Of a stretch of 64,000 bases of DNA, positions 25,021-35,477 are shown piece after piece. How positions within the stretch are numbered: the first letter of the stretch is position 1; each line of letters begins with the position of its first letter. This stretch comes from Pelagibacterium luteolum (lineage in GTDB: Bacteria; Pseudomonadota; Alphaproteobacteria; Rhizobiales; Devosiaceae), in the NCBI RefSeq assembly GCF_900100665.1, contig NZ_FNCS01000001.1, forward strand, positions 129,001 through 193,000. Direction: 5' to 3'. Below the pieces are notes generated by a model. It ran no database searches and had not been told where the DNA came from. It saw nothing but the letters and a program-made list of their open reading frames with translations. Position numbers and translations under genes: made by a program.

Positions 25021-26672
25021 ATGTTCGTCGACGCACGGCGCCTGGATTCTGGCCTTCACATAACCTCGGACGTCTGCATTGTGGGCGCCGGCGCGGCGGG
25101 CATCACTTTGGCCCTCGAGCTGGCCAAGCACAGCATTGACGTCACACTGCTCGAAGGCGGCGGCATGGGAGCCGACCCCGCCACCCAACAGCTCTACGCC
25201 GGTGAAAGCATCGGCATCACCCATGACAGGCCTGAGGATTCCCGCTCGCGCTATTTGGGTGGCAGCACCAATTGCTGGGGCGGCTGGTGTCGACCGCTCG
25301 ACGATTTCGACTTTACCGAACGCGCCTGGATACCCGACAGCGGCTGGCCGATTTCAAAATCGGACCTGGCGCCTTTTTATGCCCGTAGCCACGACCTCTT
25401 GCAGCTCGGGCCCCCTGATTACAGCACCCAGTTCTGGCGCGAGCGCATGGACGCACGCGGCGCAGAATTGATGGATTTGGCGGGCGCAACGATCCAGAAC
25501 GTCCTCAACCAGCTCAGTCCACCCACCCGCTTCGGACGCGCCTACCGCGATCAGCTCGAAACCGCGCAGAACATTAAAGTCTATCTCTTCGCCAACGCCG
25601 CTGAAATCCAGACCACCCACAGCGGCACCGAAGTCTCCTCCATCCTCGTCAGACGCTGAACGCCAGAACCTTTCACGCGCACGCCCGCTATTTCGTCCTC
25701 GCGGCGGGCGGCATCGAAAACCCGAGATTGCTGTTGTGCTCGAACGCCGTCCAGACCAAAGGCATCGGCAATCAGAACGATCTCGTCGGGCGCTACTATA
25801 TGGATCACCCGCGCGTTCAGTCCCAGCGCATCACCATCACGGACGCGCGGAGGTACCGGGCGCTCTATGATTCATCGATGCACCGGGTCAACGCCGGGCG
25901 GCGGCGGCTCAACCGCGACATCGAGGTCCATCTGGCCCCGACATTCGAGACCCAGACCGAGCTGGGCCTGCCCAATTCGCGCACCTATCTCGTCGCCCAT
26001 GGCGGCAACGAGATGTCCAAATCCTATCTCGCGCTCAAGCGCCTGCAGCGCTCGTTGATGGGACGGAAGACCTTTGGCTATCCGCTCAGCCGGGTGGCGC
26101 GCGACGTCGCCATATTGATGCCGACCCTTCTGGCCCACATTCCCGGCACCATGCTCACCGTGGCCGAACTGCGCTACAATGGCGACCGCAACCGAACGAA
26201 CTTCTATCTTGAATCCGTGCTTGAGCCGGTCCCAAATCCCGCTAGCCGCGTATCGCTCTCGGACCAGAAGGACCCCCTCGGCTTGCCGCGCGTCAAGATC
26301 GACTGGCAGTTGACCGCTCTCGACAAGCACCACGCTGCGACACTTCCCAAGCTGATCGGAGACGGGCTCTCCACCGCCGGGATCGCATCGCTGTCTGGTC
26401 CTCCGGTCAATGGCAGCGAGTGGCCAGCCAATGTGATCGGATGCTGGCACCATATGGCGACTACTCGCATGAGCAACGATCCGAAAAAAGGCGTGGTCGA
26501 TGCCGATTGCAAGGTGCACGGCATGGGCAATCTCTTTGTCGCAGGCAGTTCGGTGTTCCCGACCGCCGGCAGCGATTCCCCGACGATTACGATTGTCGCC
26601 CTGGCCCTGCGCATGGCCGATCACCTGGCCATGCAGATCGGCGCCGAAATCCCCATCCAGCAAGCGGTATAA
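25021..26672 (+). pseudogene. GMC-family FAD oxidoreductase interrupted by a frameshift
   Basis: Two frames together encode about 550 residues of a GMC oxidoreductase. The first (25021-25659) has the FAD motif VGAGAAGITLALELAK and GGSTNCWGGWC. It meets TGA at 25657. The second frame resumes exactly there: from 25656 it reads TLNARTFHAHARYF, then VLAAGGIENPRLLL, and runs to the C-terminal GSSVFPTAGSDSPTITIVAL with active-site His-containing GCWHHMATTRM. One missing base near 25656 explains the break. Both halves keep coding character, so the mutation is recent, or it is a sequencing error. ATG 24979 is an alternative start. Members oxidise sugars or alcohols. Confidence 0.83.
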
Positions 26673-26736
26673 AGCGCTCGGAGCGCTTCCAGGATAAGTG
26701 GGCGCCATTTATCCGGTTCGGAAGCGCGAACGCTCT
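26671..26736. repeat. Imperfect palindromic element filling a convergent intergenic gap
   Basis: Arms of about 31 bases (shared cores GCGCTTCC and GGATAA, with a 4-base bulge) fold around a GCG loop. It spans the whole gap between the GMC stop and the GntR stop. It looks like the dispersed rhizobial intergenic palindromes and could end transcription from both sides. There is only one copy in this window. Confidence 0.55.
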
Positions 26737-27475
26737 AGGCGTCGAACGCGTCGGCATTGTGCTCGATGACGATAGGCAACGATGTGAGCATTTCCCGCAG
26801 ATGATGCCGCATGGCAGCCTCCGCGGCGTCGGGAGAAGCATCGGCGATCGCCTGCACCAGATCGCGATGCTGAACGACGATGGTGCTGGCCGGCGTGGCC
26901 GAAGAGATCGAGAGATAGCGCACGCGGTCCATTTGGGCCTTCAGATCTTCGATCACCCGCCAGCCGCGTTCGCAATCGGCCATGCGGGCAATCTCGTGAT
27001 GCAATGCATCGTCGAGCGCCAGAAACCGGCTCTGGTCCGGCAGATCGCCACATTGCGCCTGTTCTTCGACCAGATTCCAAAGCGGCCGCACGGTCTCGGA
27101 TGTCGCGACCTGGGCCGCGCGCCGTGCGATGGCCCCTTCGATCGCCTCGCGCAGAAAGCGGGCGTTTTCCACTTCACGGCGCGAAATCTTCTGGATGAAC
27201 GTGCCGCGCTGGGGCCGGATTTCAACGAGCCCCATATCGGAGAGCTTGATGAACGCCTCGCGCACCGGCTGACGCGAAACGCCGAGCTGACGCGCCAATT
27301 CCGCCTCGGAAACCGGATGACCGGGCACCAGCCGACCATGCACGATGGCCCGCTTGATGGCGACGAACACCCTGTGCCCCATCGTCGCCTGCCGCGCACC
27401 GATGGCGCCATCGCTCAGCGGATCGAGGACAGGGTCCGGCTCCAGGTCGGACAGATTTTTGCTGCGACTACCCAA
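26735..27475 (-). CDS. GntR-family transcriptional regulator, FCD subfamily
   Basis: A 246-residue regulator. The winged helix is at about 36-100 (HPVSEAELARQLGVSRQPVR) and the FCD domain at 105-235 (FLALDDALHHEIARMADC and VVQHRDLVQAIADASPD supply the acidic and His residues). I chose TTG 27475 because GGAGATGG lies 8 bases upstream and there is no in-frame ATG before residue 32; starting there (27382) would cut close to the winged helix. It is divergent from uxuA, so it most likely represses uronate catabolism in response to a uronate or intermediate. The effector is inferred. Confidence 0.85.
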   Translation of the reverse strand: MGSRSKNLSDLEPDPVLDPLSDGAIGARQATMGHRVFVAIKRAIVHGRLVPGHPVSEAELARQLGVSRQPVREAFIKLSDMGLVEIRPQRGTFIQKISRREVENARFLREAIEGAIARRAAQVATSETVRPLWNLVEEQAQCGDLPDQSRFLALDDALHHEIARMADCERGWRVIEDLKAQMDRVRYLSISSATPASTIVVQHRDLVQAIADASPDAAEAAMRHHLREMLTSLPIVIEHNADAFDA

Positions 27476-27600
27476 GCGCCATCTCCGAACGCGTCCCGAA
27501 ATCGTCTAGCAGGTCTTCTCCGAACATCGGCACCGACTTTCAACACCCGCACAGAGCCACCATCTTACATCGAAAAGGGTCGGTTTCGAGACACCGACCA

Positions 27601-27629
27601 TTGACCGAAGGTAGCTACCATACTAGTAG
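27601..27629 (+). promoter_or_regulatory. Likely uxuA promoter with overlapping palindromes
   Basis: TTGACC at 27601-27606 and TAGTAG at 27624-27629 are 17 bases apart. The perfect palindromes GGTAGCTACC (27610-27619) and TACTAGTA (27621-27628) lie in the spacer and over the -10, where a GntR repressor would act. The region 27476-27721 holds no other feature I can support. Confidence 0.5.
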
Positions 27630-27721
27630 TTTAATGCAAGACGAAATGTACATCGGCGCACGGACCGGGGGTTCGCGCAACCGATGCGACGCACGCGGCC
27701 AGACGGCCATGGGAGAGTAAG

Positions 27722-28954
27722 ATGCGGCAGACCTGGCGCTGGTTCGGGCCAAAAGATCTGGCAAAGATCGAGGACATGCTTCAGGCCGGCGTCGAGGGCG
27801 TGGTCTCCGCTTTGCACCACATTCCCAACGGCACGATCTGGGAGCCCGCTGAAATCGCCCGCCGCCAGGCCGAGATCGGCAAGCGCAGCGACGGCACGCC
27901 ATCGGGACTCAAATGGGAAGTGGTCGAAAGCCTGCCGGTCTCTGAAGACATCAAGAAGCAGAAGGGCGACTGGCGCACCCATATCGCCAATTACAAAACC
28001 AGCCTCGAGAACCTGTCCGCCGCCGGCATCAAGATCATTTGCTACAATTTCATGCCCATCCTCGATTGGACGCGCACCGATCTCAACTGGCGCGTCGCCC
28101 ATGGCGGCACCTGCATGCGGTTCGATATCGTCGATTTCGCCGCCTTCGATATCCATTTGCTCGCCCGGTTCGACGCCAGCGGCGATTACGCCCCCGAGAT
28201 CGTAACACGCGCTCATGAGCGATTTGCCCAGATGTCCGACGGCCGCAAGCGCGAACTGATCGATAACATCACGGCGGGCCTGCCCGGCTCGACCGAAAAA
28301 CTCACGCTCGAGGGCGTGCGCCAGCAACTGGCCGAATACGATCACATCTCCGCCGACCGCCTGCGCGCCAATTTCATAGCCTTTCTCGAAGAGGTCGTGC
28401 CCGTCGCCGAGCGGCTGGGCATGCGCATGTGCTGCCACCCCGACGATCCGCCCTTCCCCCTCATGGGCCTGCCGCGCATCATGTCGACGCTCGAAGATTA
28501 CCGCACCATCCTCAGTGCCGTCGACAGCCCCGCCAATGGCGCAACGCTGTGCTCCGGGTCGCTGGGCGTCCGCCCCGACAACGATCTGCCCGCCATGATG
28601 AAAGCCCTGGCCCCAAAGGTCCATTTCATCCATCTGCGCAACGTCAAACGCGACAGCAATGCCATCGCCGGATCGTTCTTTGAGGACGAGCATCTTGCCG
28701 GCGACACCGACATGGTCGCCCTCATCGCCGCCATCATGACCGAAGAAGCCCGACGCAAGGCCGAAGGCCGCGCCGACCACCAGATCCCCATGCGCCCAGA
28801 TCACGGCCAGGACATTCTCGACGATCTCGGCCGCAAGGCGCAGCCGGGCTATCCCACCATCGGCCGCCTCAAGGGCCTCGCCGAACTGCGCGGCATCATG
28901 CGCACCTTCGACCATCCTGAATTCGGACTAAAAAGGTCAGCCATCAATGACTGA
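27722..28954 (+). CDS. uxuA: Mannonate dehydratase
   Basis: A 410-residue TIM-barrel enzyme that dehydrates D-mannonate to 2-dehydro-3-deoxy-D-gluconate. The opening MRQTWRWFGPKD and GVEGVVSALHHIPNGTIW are characteristic of UxuA, as are NFMPILDWTRTDLNW, CCHPDDPP and HFIHLRNVKR. ATG 27722 follows GGGAGAG. It is first in uxuA-uxaC-uxuB, the reductive arm of uronate catabolism; uxaC overlaps it by 8 bases. The downstream kinase and aldolase for KDG are not in the window. Confidence 0.96.
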   Translation: MRQTWRWFGPKDLAKIEDMLQAGVEGVVSALHHIPNGTIWEPAEIARRQAEIGKRSDGTPSGLKWEVVESLPVSEDIKKQKGDWRTHIANYKTSLENLSAAGIKIICYNFMPILDWTRTDLNWRVAHGGTCMRFDIVDFAAFDIHLLARFDASGDYAPEIVTRAHERFAQMSDGRKRELIDNITAGLPGSTEKLTLEGVRQQLAEYDHISADRLRANFIAFLEEVVPVAERLGMRMCCHPDDPPFPLMGLPRIMSTLEDYRTILSAVDSPANGATLCSGSLGVRPDNDLPAMMKALAPKVHFIHLRNVKRDSNAIAGSFFEDEHLAGDTDMVALIAAIMTEEARRKAEGRADHQIPMRPDHGQDILDDLGRKAQPGYPTIGRLKGLAELRGIMRTFDHPEFGLKRSAIND

Positions 28955-30359
28955 ACCCCTGCTGCATCCCGACCGCCTGTTCCCTGCCGAGCCCTCGATC
29001 CGCGCCATAGCGCGCAATCTCTATGAAACGGTCGCGGACCTGCCCATCGTCAGCCCGCATGGCCATACCGATCCAAGCTGGTTTGCCGAAAATTCCGCCT
29101 TTACCGATGCCGCATCGCTGTTTCTGATCCCCGATCATTACGTCCTGCGCATGCTGCGCTCGCGCGGCATCCCCTATGACGCCCTTGCCGTGCCGCGCAA
29201 GGATGGCGCCCCGGTTGCCGACCCCCGCGCCGCGTGGCAGATTTTTTGCGCCAACTGGTCCCTCTTCGCCGGCACCCCGTCCGAACTTTGGATCAATCAT
29301 GCCCTCGCAACCGAATTCGGCATCGATGCCCCTCTGAGCGCCGACACCGCCGACGCAACCTTCGATCTGATCGGCGCCAGACTGGCTGACGCCGATTTCC
29401 GCCCGCTCGCCATTCTCGACCGCGCCAATGTCGAGGTGATCGCCACCACGGAATTCGCTCTCGATCCCCTCGATCATCATGCGACCATCAAGGCCAACGG
29501 GCTCAACCAGCGCATCCGCACCACCTACCGCCCCGACGACGTGACCGACCCCGACGCCGCCGATTTCAAAGCCAATATCGAAAAGCTCGGCGCGATCACC
29601 GGCGAGGACGTCTCGACCTGGGCCGGCATGATCAAAGCCCACGCCAACCGCCGTGCTCATTTCCGCGCCCATGGGGCGACGGCAACCGATCATGGCGTCC
29701 CCACCGCTTTGACCGCCGATCTGGCGCAGGCCGAAAAGCAGGCCCTCCTCGACGGCGCGCTCAAGGGCACGCTCACCCCAGGTGAGGCCGAACAATTCCG
29801 CGCCCAGATGCTCACCGAAATGGCCGGGCTTTCGGCCGAGGATGGCATGGTGATGCAGATCCACGCCGGATCACGCCGCGCCACCGACCCGCTGCTGCAG
29901 GCCGAACGCGGGCGCAATCTTGGCGACGACATCCCCCAGCGCACCGATTTCGTCGGTGGCTTGTCAGCGCTCCTCTCGCGCTACGGCAATGCCGAACATT
30001 TCCGGCTGATCGCGTTCACCCTCGATGAAAGCACCTACGCACGCGAACTGGCGCCCATGGCCGGATATTGGCCCGCCCTGATGGTCGGGCCCCCCTGGTG
30101 GTTCCACGACAGCTCTAATGGGATCCGGCGCTATCTCGACGCCATGCACGAGACAGCGGGCTTTACAAATCTCGCCGGGTTCAACGACGACACCCGCGCA
30201 TTGCTCTCGATCCCGGCCCGCCACGACGTCTGGCGCCGCGAGGTCTCGGGGTTTCTCGCCAAGATGGTCGCAGAGCATAAGATCAGCCAGACCACTGCCC
30301 ACGATCAGGCGCGCTGGCTCTGCTATGACGCCGCAAAGACAGCCTACAGGATTCCATGA
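28947..30359 (+). CDS. uxaC: Glucuronate/galacturonate isomerase
   Basis: A 470-residue amidohydrolase-fold isomerase that interconverts D-glucuronate and D-fructuronate (or galacturonate and tagaturonate). The metal-site histidines are in SPHGHTDPSWF (His38, His40). The C-terminal part has VGPPWWFHDS, LAGFNDDTRA and ARHDVWRRE, typical of UxaC. Length is normal. It overlaps uxuA by 8 bases and uxuB by ATGA, consistent with balanced synthesis of the three steps. Confidence 0.96.
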   Translation: MTEPLLHPDRLFPAEPSIRAIARNLYETVADLPIVSPHGHTDPSWFAENSAFTDAASLFLIPDHYVLRMLRSRGIPYDALAVPRKDGAPVADPRAAWQIFCANWSLFAGTPSELWINHALATEFGIDAPLSADTADATFDLIGARLADADFRPLAILDRANVEVIATTEFALDPLDHHATIKANGLNQRIRTTYRPDDVTDPDAADFKANIEKLGAITGEDVSTWAGMIKAHANRRAHFRAHGATATDHGVPTALTADLAQAEKQALLDGALKGTLTPGEAEQFRAQMLTEMAGLSAEDGMVMQIHAGSRRATDPLLQAERGRNLGDDIPQRTDFVGGLSALLSRYGNAEHFRLIAFTLDESTYARELAPMAGYWPALMVGPPWWFHDSSNGIRRYLDAMHETAGFTNLAGFNDDTRALLSIPARHDVWRREVSGFLAKMVAEHKISQTTAHDQARWLCYDAAKTAYRIP

Positions 30360-31819
30360 CTCGGTTTCATTCGCTCCAGAACCTTCCCGCAACCGTCGCC
30401 AAGCCTGGCTATGACCGTGACGCCGCGGGCATCGGCATCGTCCATATCGGGCTCGGCGCCTTCATGCGCGCCCACCTCGCCGTCTATACCGACGACGCGC
30501 TGGCGGCAGCGGGTGGCGATTGGCGCATCACCGCCATCGGCCTGCGCTCGCGAGACGCGATCGATCAGCTCAACGACCAGAACGGGCTCTATACGCTCCT
30601 CGTTCGCGATGCCGAAACGGCCGGCCGGGTGATCGGCAGCATCGCCGATGCCATCCACGCCCCATCCGACCCCGAAGCGGTGCTGGCCGCCCTCGCCGCG
30701 CCTTCAACCCGCATTGTTTCGATCACCATCACCGAAAAAGGCTATGGCATCGACCCGGCGACCGGCGGGCTGGACGTCAATGTCCCGGCGATTGCCGCCG
30801 ATCTCGCCTCCGACCTCTCCGCCCCTCAAAGCGCAGTGGGCCTGATCGTTGCCGGTCTCGCCCAACGCCGCGCAGAAGGCACGGGCCCGTTTACGGCGCT
30901 CAGCTGCGACAACCTCCCCGAAAACGGCCACATCCTCAAACGCCTCGTCCTCGATTTCGCCCGCCGCCGCGATGGCGATCTAGCCGACTGGATTGAGGCC
31001 AATGCCAGTTTCCCCGCGACAATGGTCGACAGGATCACCCCGCCGCAGACCGAAAAGACCCTCGCCGACGCGCGTGCCCTCGTCGGCGCCGATGATCGTG
31101 CGGCGATCGAAACCGAACCCTTCAGCCAATGGGTCATCGAAGACGATTTCTGCGCCGGTCGCCCGGCTTGGGAAAAAGGTGGCGCGGTGATGGTCACCGA
31201 CGTGCGCGCTTACGAGCGCATGAAGCTCGTCATGCTCAACGGCACCCATTCCATGCTCGCCTATGCCGGCCACGTCGCCGGGCATAAATTCGTCCGCGAG
31301 ACCATGGCCGACCCCGACCTCAAGCGCTTGATCGACCGCCATATGCGCACAGCGGCCACTACCCTCGACGCAGTGCCGGGCATCGATCTCGACCAGCACC
31401 GCGAAGCCCTTCTGGCGCGGTTCGCAAACCCCACCATCGACCACCCGACCTACCAGATCGCCATGGACGGCACGCAGAAGATGCCGACACGCATTTTCGA
31501 TGCGACACTCGCCGCGATCGATAAAGGCACCGACACCCAGAGCTTCGCCTTCGCCACAGCGGCCTGGATGGCTTATGTCAAAGGCGCGATCGACGGCGCC
31601 TACGCCATCCGCGACCCGCGCGAAGCCGAACTGCTCTCTGTGGCAAGATCAGCCGCGTCGCCCGAGGCACTGCTGAACGCCCTCTTCGCCCTCCCCGGCT
31701 TCGTCCCGGACGCGCTCAAGAGCCACGACGTTTTCCGGAAAACCGTCCTCTTGAGACTGCGCGTCATGCTGGAGGACGGCATGCGTGCCGCAATCACCCG
31801 AGAGGCGGCGGCCATCTAA
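30356..31819 (+). CDS. uxuB: Fructuronate reductase / mannitol dehydrogenase family
   Basis: A 487-residue long-chain polyol dehydrogenase. The NAD-binding motif is GIVHIGLGAFMRAHLAVY near 22-40, and the catalytic core is YERMKLVMLNGTHSMLAYAG near 285-304, whose Lys, Asn and His match the mannitol dehydrogenase family. The operon makes D-fructuronate reduction to D-mannonate the best-supported role, since UxaC supplies the substrate and UxuA uses the product. Mannitol or tagaturonate activity cannot be excluded by sequence. It ends 4 bases from a convergent gene, with no terminator in the gap. Confidence 0.93.
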   Translation: MTRFHSLQNLPATVAKPGYDRDAAGIGIVHIGLGAFMRAHLAVYTDDALAAAGGDWRITAIGLRSRDAIDQLNDQNGLYTLLVRDAETAGRVIGSIADAIHAPSDPEAVLAALAAPSTRIVSITITEKGYGIDPATGGLDVNVPAIAADLASDLSAPQSAVGLIVAGLAQRRAEGTGPFTALSCDNLPENGHILKRLVLDFARRRDGDLADWIEANASFPATMVDRITPPQTEKTLADARALVGADDRAAIETEPFSQWVIEDDFCAGRPAWEKGGAVMVTDVRAYERMKLVMLNGTHSMLAYAGHVAGHKFVRETMADPDLKRLIDRHMRTAATTLDAVPGIDLDQHREALLARFANPTIDHPTYQIAMDGTQKMPTRIFDATLAAIDKGTDTQSFAFATAAWMAYVKGAIDGAYAIRDPREAELLSVARSAASPEALLNALFALPGFVPDALKSHDVFRKTVLLRLRVMLEDGMRAAITREAAAI

Positions 31820-31823
31820 TCGC

Positions 31824-32227
31824 TCACCGCTGCGCCAACTCGATCACGATCCCATCCGGATCGGCAACAAACGCCACCCGCGCCACGATCTCCTTATTGT
31901 ACGCCTCTCGCGGCGCTTCGATTACCGCAACACCCGCCCCAACCAGCCGCGCAAACACCGCATCGATATCGTCGAACCGAAACGTCAGATGCCGAATGCC
32001 CGCAGAACTATCGGGCAGGCGCGGCGCAGGTGTCTCAACCCGTGGAGACGGACAGATCAATTCTAGCTGCCCATTGCCGGTCTCGAGAAACGCCAACTCG
32101 CCCGAGCCGCGCGGCATCTGTTTCCGCAGCACCAGGTCGAGCCCTAAAAGCTCGCAATAGAACCCGATACTGGCATCGAGATCGCTGACGGCGATCCCCG
32201 CATGCTCGAACCCCAAAAGCCGCCCGC

Positions 32228-32231
<4 letters not shown>
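31824..32231 (-). CDS. VOC (glyoxalase/dioxygenase) superfamily protein
   Basis: A 135-residue protein with two beta-alpha-beta-beta-beta modules. [20 protein letters not shown] opens the first, and [19 protein letters not shown] the second. Candidate metal ligands are His10, Glu54 (QLELIC), His80 and Glu131 (GIVIELAQ), the four positions of glyoxalase I. No substrate can be named. It is last in the MalK-type operon and overlaps the ATPase stop as ATGA, so it may process the imported sugar derivative. Confidence 0.82.
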
Positions 32232-33313
<1,082 letters not shown>

Positions 33314-33325
33314 AAATCGGACCCC

Positions 33326-34411
33326 TTATTTGATGCCGGTCGAAGCGATGCCGCTCGTGATGTAGCGTTGCAGGAAGATGAAGGCGAAGGCGAGCGGCAG
33401 GGCCGTGAGCGTGGTCATGGCTAAAAGCAGATCGTAGCGGATGCCATATTCGGTCGAGAACGAGGCCAGCGCCAATTGCAGCGTGTAGGATTCCCGCCGC
33501 GTCAGAACCACCAGCGGCAAGAGGAAGTCGTTCCAGCGCGACAGGATGGAAAAGATCGCGACAACGGCCAGCGCCGGCGCCGAGAGCGGCAGGATGATGC
33601 GCCAGAAGATGCGCCATTCGCTGGCATGATCCATACGCGCCGCCTCGATCAACTCGTCGGGAATGGTCAGCATGTATTGCCTGAGCAGGAAGACGCCCGT
33701 GGGCGTCGCCACAGTGGGCAGGATCACGCCCCATAAATTCCCCACCAGCCCCAATTGCGCGACGATCATATAGGTCGGCACCAGAACGACGGTGGCCGGT
33801 ATCATCAATGTCGCAAGGATGGCGACCAGCGCCATGTTCGACCCGCGAAACCGGTATTTCGATAGCGCGAACGCCGCCATCGAGTTCATGATCAGCGTGA
33901 TGATCGTCGCAACGATCGTGATGAACAGGCTGTTGAACACATAGCGCCAGATCATCCCGCCCGTGCTCGAGAGCAGATTGGTGTAGTTCTCGCCCGCCAG
34001 ATAGATCTGCCGCACCGGCTGGGCGTTTTCGACCGGAATGGTCAACCGCTCCTCGGGATTGGCCGGATCGATCATCTGCGCGTTGATGCCGACGCGGCGC
34101 AATTGCGCCAGCCGCACCGTCTCGCCCTCTTCGGTCGTGACGTCGAACAGCGGCAAGGGAGCATCATGGCCCTCGACGATCACCGTCTCCGCCGCATAGG
34201 GCAAAAGCGTCGGCGGAAATTCGGTGAGGTTGGCCGGCGTCTTGAAGGACGAAACCACCACCCACAACACTGGCGTGAACATAATCACAAGGCCCAAGAG
34301 CAGATAGACGTAAGTCAGCCAATCGGTCCAATCGAGCTTCTTGCGCCCGCGCCGCCGTGTGATGAAGGCTCCGATTGACGAGCCCGTCTTGACCACGCCG
34401 AGATCAGTCAT
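33326..34411 (-). CDS. Sugar ABC importer permease, MalG type, with enlarged periplasmic loop
   Basis: A 361-residue permease. The EAA loop is DELIEAARMDHASEWRIFW, as in MalG. Between the first helix (about 32-53) and the second (about 155-175) lies a soluble stretch of about 90 residues (TLLPYAAETVIVEGHD to IYLAGENYTN) that ordinary 280-residue MalG proteins lack; some alpha-glucoside permeases have a comparable insert. It should pair with the MalF-type protein, whose stop it overlaps by 8 bases. Confidence 0.92.
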   Translation of the reverse strand: MTDLGVVKTGSSIGAFITRRRGRKKLDWTDWLTYVYLLLGLVIMFTPVLWVVVSSFKTPANLTEFPPTLLPYAAETVIVEGHDAPLPLFDVTTEEGETVRLAQLRRVGINAQMIDPANPEERLTIPVENAQPVRQIYLAGENYTNLLSSTGGMIWRYVFNSLFITIVATIITLIMNSMAAFALSKYRFRGSNMALVAILATLMIPATVVLVPTYMIVAQLGLVGNLWGVILPTVATPTGVFLLRQYMLTIPDELIEAARMDHASEWRIFWRIILPLSAPALAVVAIFSILSRWNDFLLPLVVLTRRESYTLQLALASFSTEYGIRYDLLLAMTTLTALPLAFAFIFLQRYITSGIASTGIK

Positions 34412-35402
34412 TTGCGCCCCCTCTCGAAATACGCATCTGGATGGCGGTAAAGATCAACAGCGCCAGCCCCAGGAGCAGCGAGGCCGCAGCGGCAAGGCCG
34501 AAATTGCGCGGCTGGCTGGCAAAGCCCACCTCATAGATATACTGGACCATCAGCATGGTCGCCGAACCCGGGCCGCCACCCGTCAGAACGTAGAGTTCGT
34601 CAAACGTCTGCACCGAGCGGATGACGGCAAGGATAAACACCACCAGCAGCACGGGTTTCAGCAACGGCAGGGTGATCTTGGTGAACGATCGCCACGGACT
34701 GGCGCTATCCATCCGCGCTGCCTCATAGACGTCGCGCGGTATCGCCTGCAGGCCAGCCAAAAGGATGATGGTGTAAAACCCCATATGCGCCCAGACGGTG
34801 ATGAACACCGACCAGAAAAACGCGGTATTGGGAAACACCAGCCAGTTGACCGGCGTCAGTCCCACCGCCCCCATCAACCCGTTGAGCGCGCCATTGCGCT
34901 GCAAGATCCACTGCCACATCAGGGCAACGACGACCGGCGAAAGCATCACGGGGAAAAAGAAGATGCCGCGGAAAAAGCCGCGCCCGCGAATTTCGCGGTT
35001 GAGGCAGAGCGCCGTAATCAGCGCCACCCCGATCATGACGGTCACCTGGATGGGTACGAACACGGTCGTATTGCCCAAAGCCCGCCAGAACAGATCGCGC
35101 GAGCAGGTCGAAGGATCGAGATAATTTCCGCAATCGAACAGCGTTGCGTAATTGGCCCCGCCGATCAGCGGGCGATCCCAGGGAAACAGCCGGTCGCTGC
35201 CACTTACCGAGTAAAAAATATTGATGAACACCGGCAAAAGCGCAAACAGCACCACCGCCGTCAGATTGGGAATGAGGAAGACCCAGGGCATGCGCTTGAT
35301 GCCGACAAGGCGCTGCAGGCCATACATCAAGGGCTCGATCAGCCGCGCCGGTAACGCCGCTATGGTGCCCGTCGCTGCCGCAAATTGGCTCCGTGCGCTC
35401 AT
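34404..35402 (-). CDS. Sugar ABC importer permease, MalF type
   Basis: A 332-residue permease with about six helices and the EAA motif RDVYEAARMDSASPWRSFTK. Two cysteines, in DCGNYL and STCSRDLF, lie in a predicted periplasmic loop and could form a disulfide. It forms the channel with the MalG-type partner downstream. The binding-protein gene lies 75 bases upstream with a hairpin between them. Confidence 0.93.
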   Translation of the reverse strand: MSARSQFAAATGTIAALPARLIEPLMYGLQRLVGIKRMPWVFLIPNLTAVVLFALLPVFINIFYSVSGSDRLFPWDRPLIGGANYATLFDCGNYLDPSTCSRDLFWRALGNTTVFVPIQVTVMIGVALITALCLNREIRGRGFFRGIFFFPVMLSPVVVALMWQWILQRNGALNGLMGAVGLTPVNWLVFPNTAFFWSVFITVWAHMGFYTIILLAGLQAIPRDVYEAARMDSASPWRSFTKITLPLLKPVLLVVFILAVIRSVQTFDELYVLTGGGPGSATMLMVQYIYEVGFASQPRNFGLAAAASLLLGLALLIFTAIQMRISRGGAND

Positions 35403-35430
35403 CCATTCATCCTTAAATGACCGGGATAAA

Positions 35431-35456
35431 AGCCGCCCCGCGCAAGCGGGACGGCT
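35431..35456 (-). promoter_or_regulatory. Hairpin between the binding-protein and MalF-type genes
   Basis: Eleven-base arms with one mismatch close on a 4-base loop. On the minus strand the stem runs into TTTTAT, so partial termination after the binding-protein gene is likely. Confidence 0.6.
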
Positions 35457-35477
35457 GTTGGCTTAGCGAGACGCTGA

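Noticed and set aside
35403-35477. Full terminator between the MalE-type and MalF-type genes
   Set aside because: The stem has a mismatch and the T-run is short (TTTTAT); the permeases have no other promoter that I can see, so read-through is needed.
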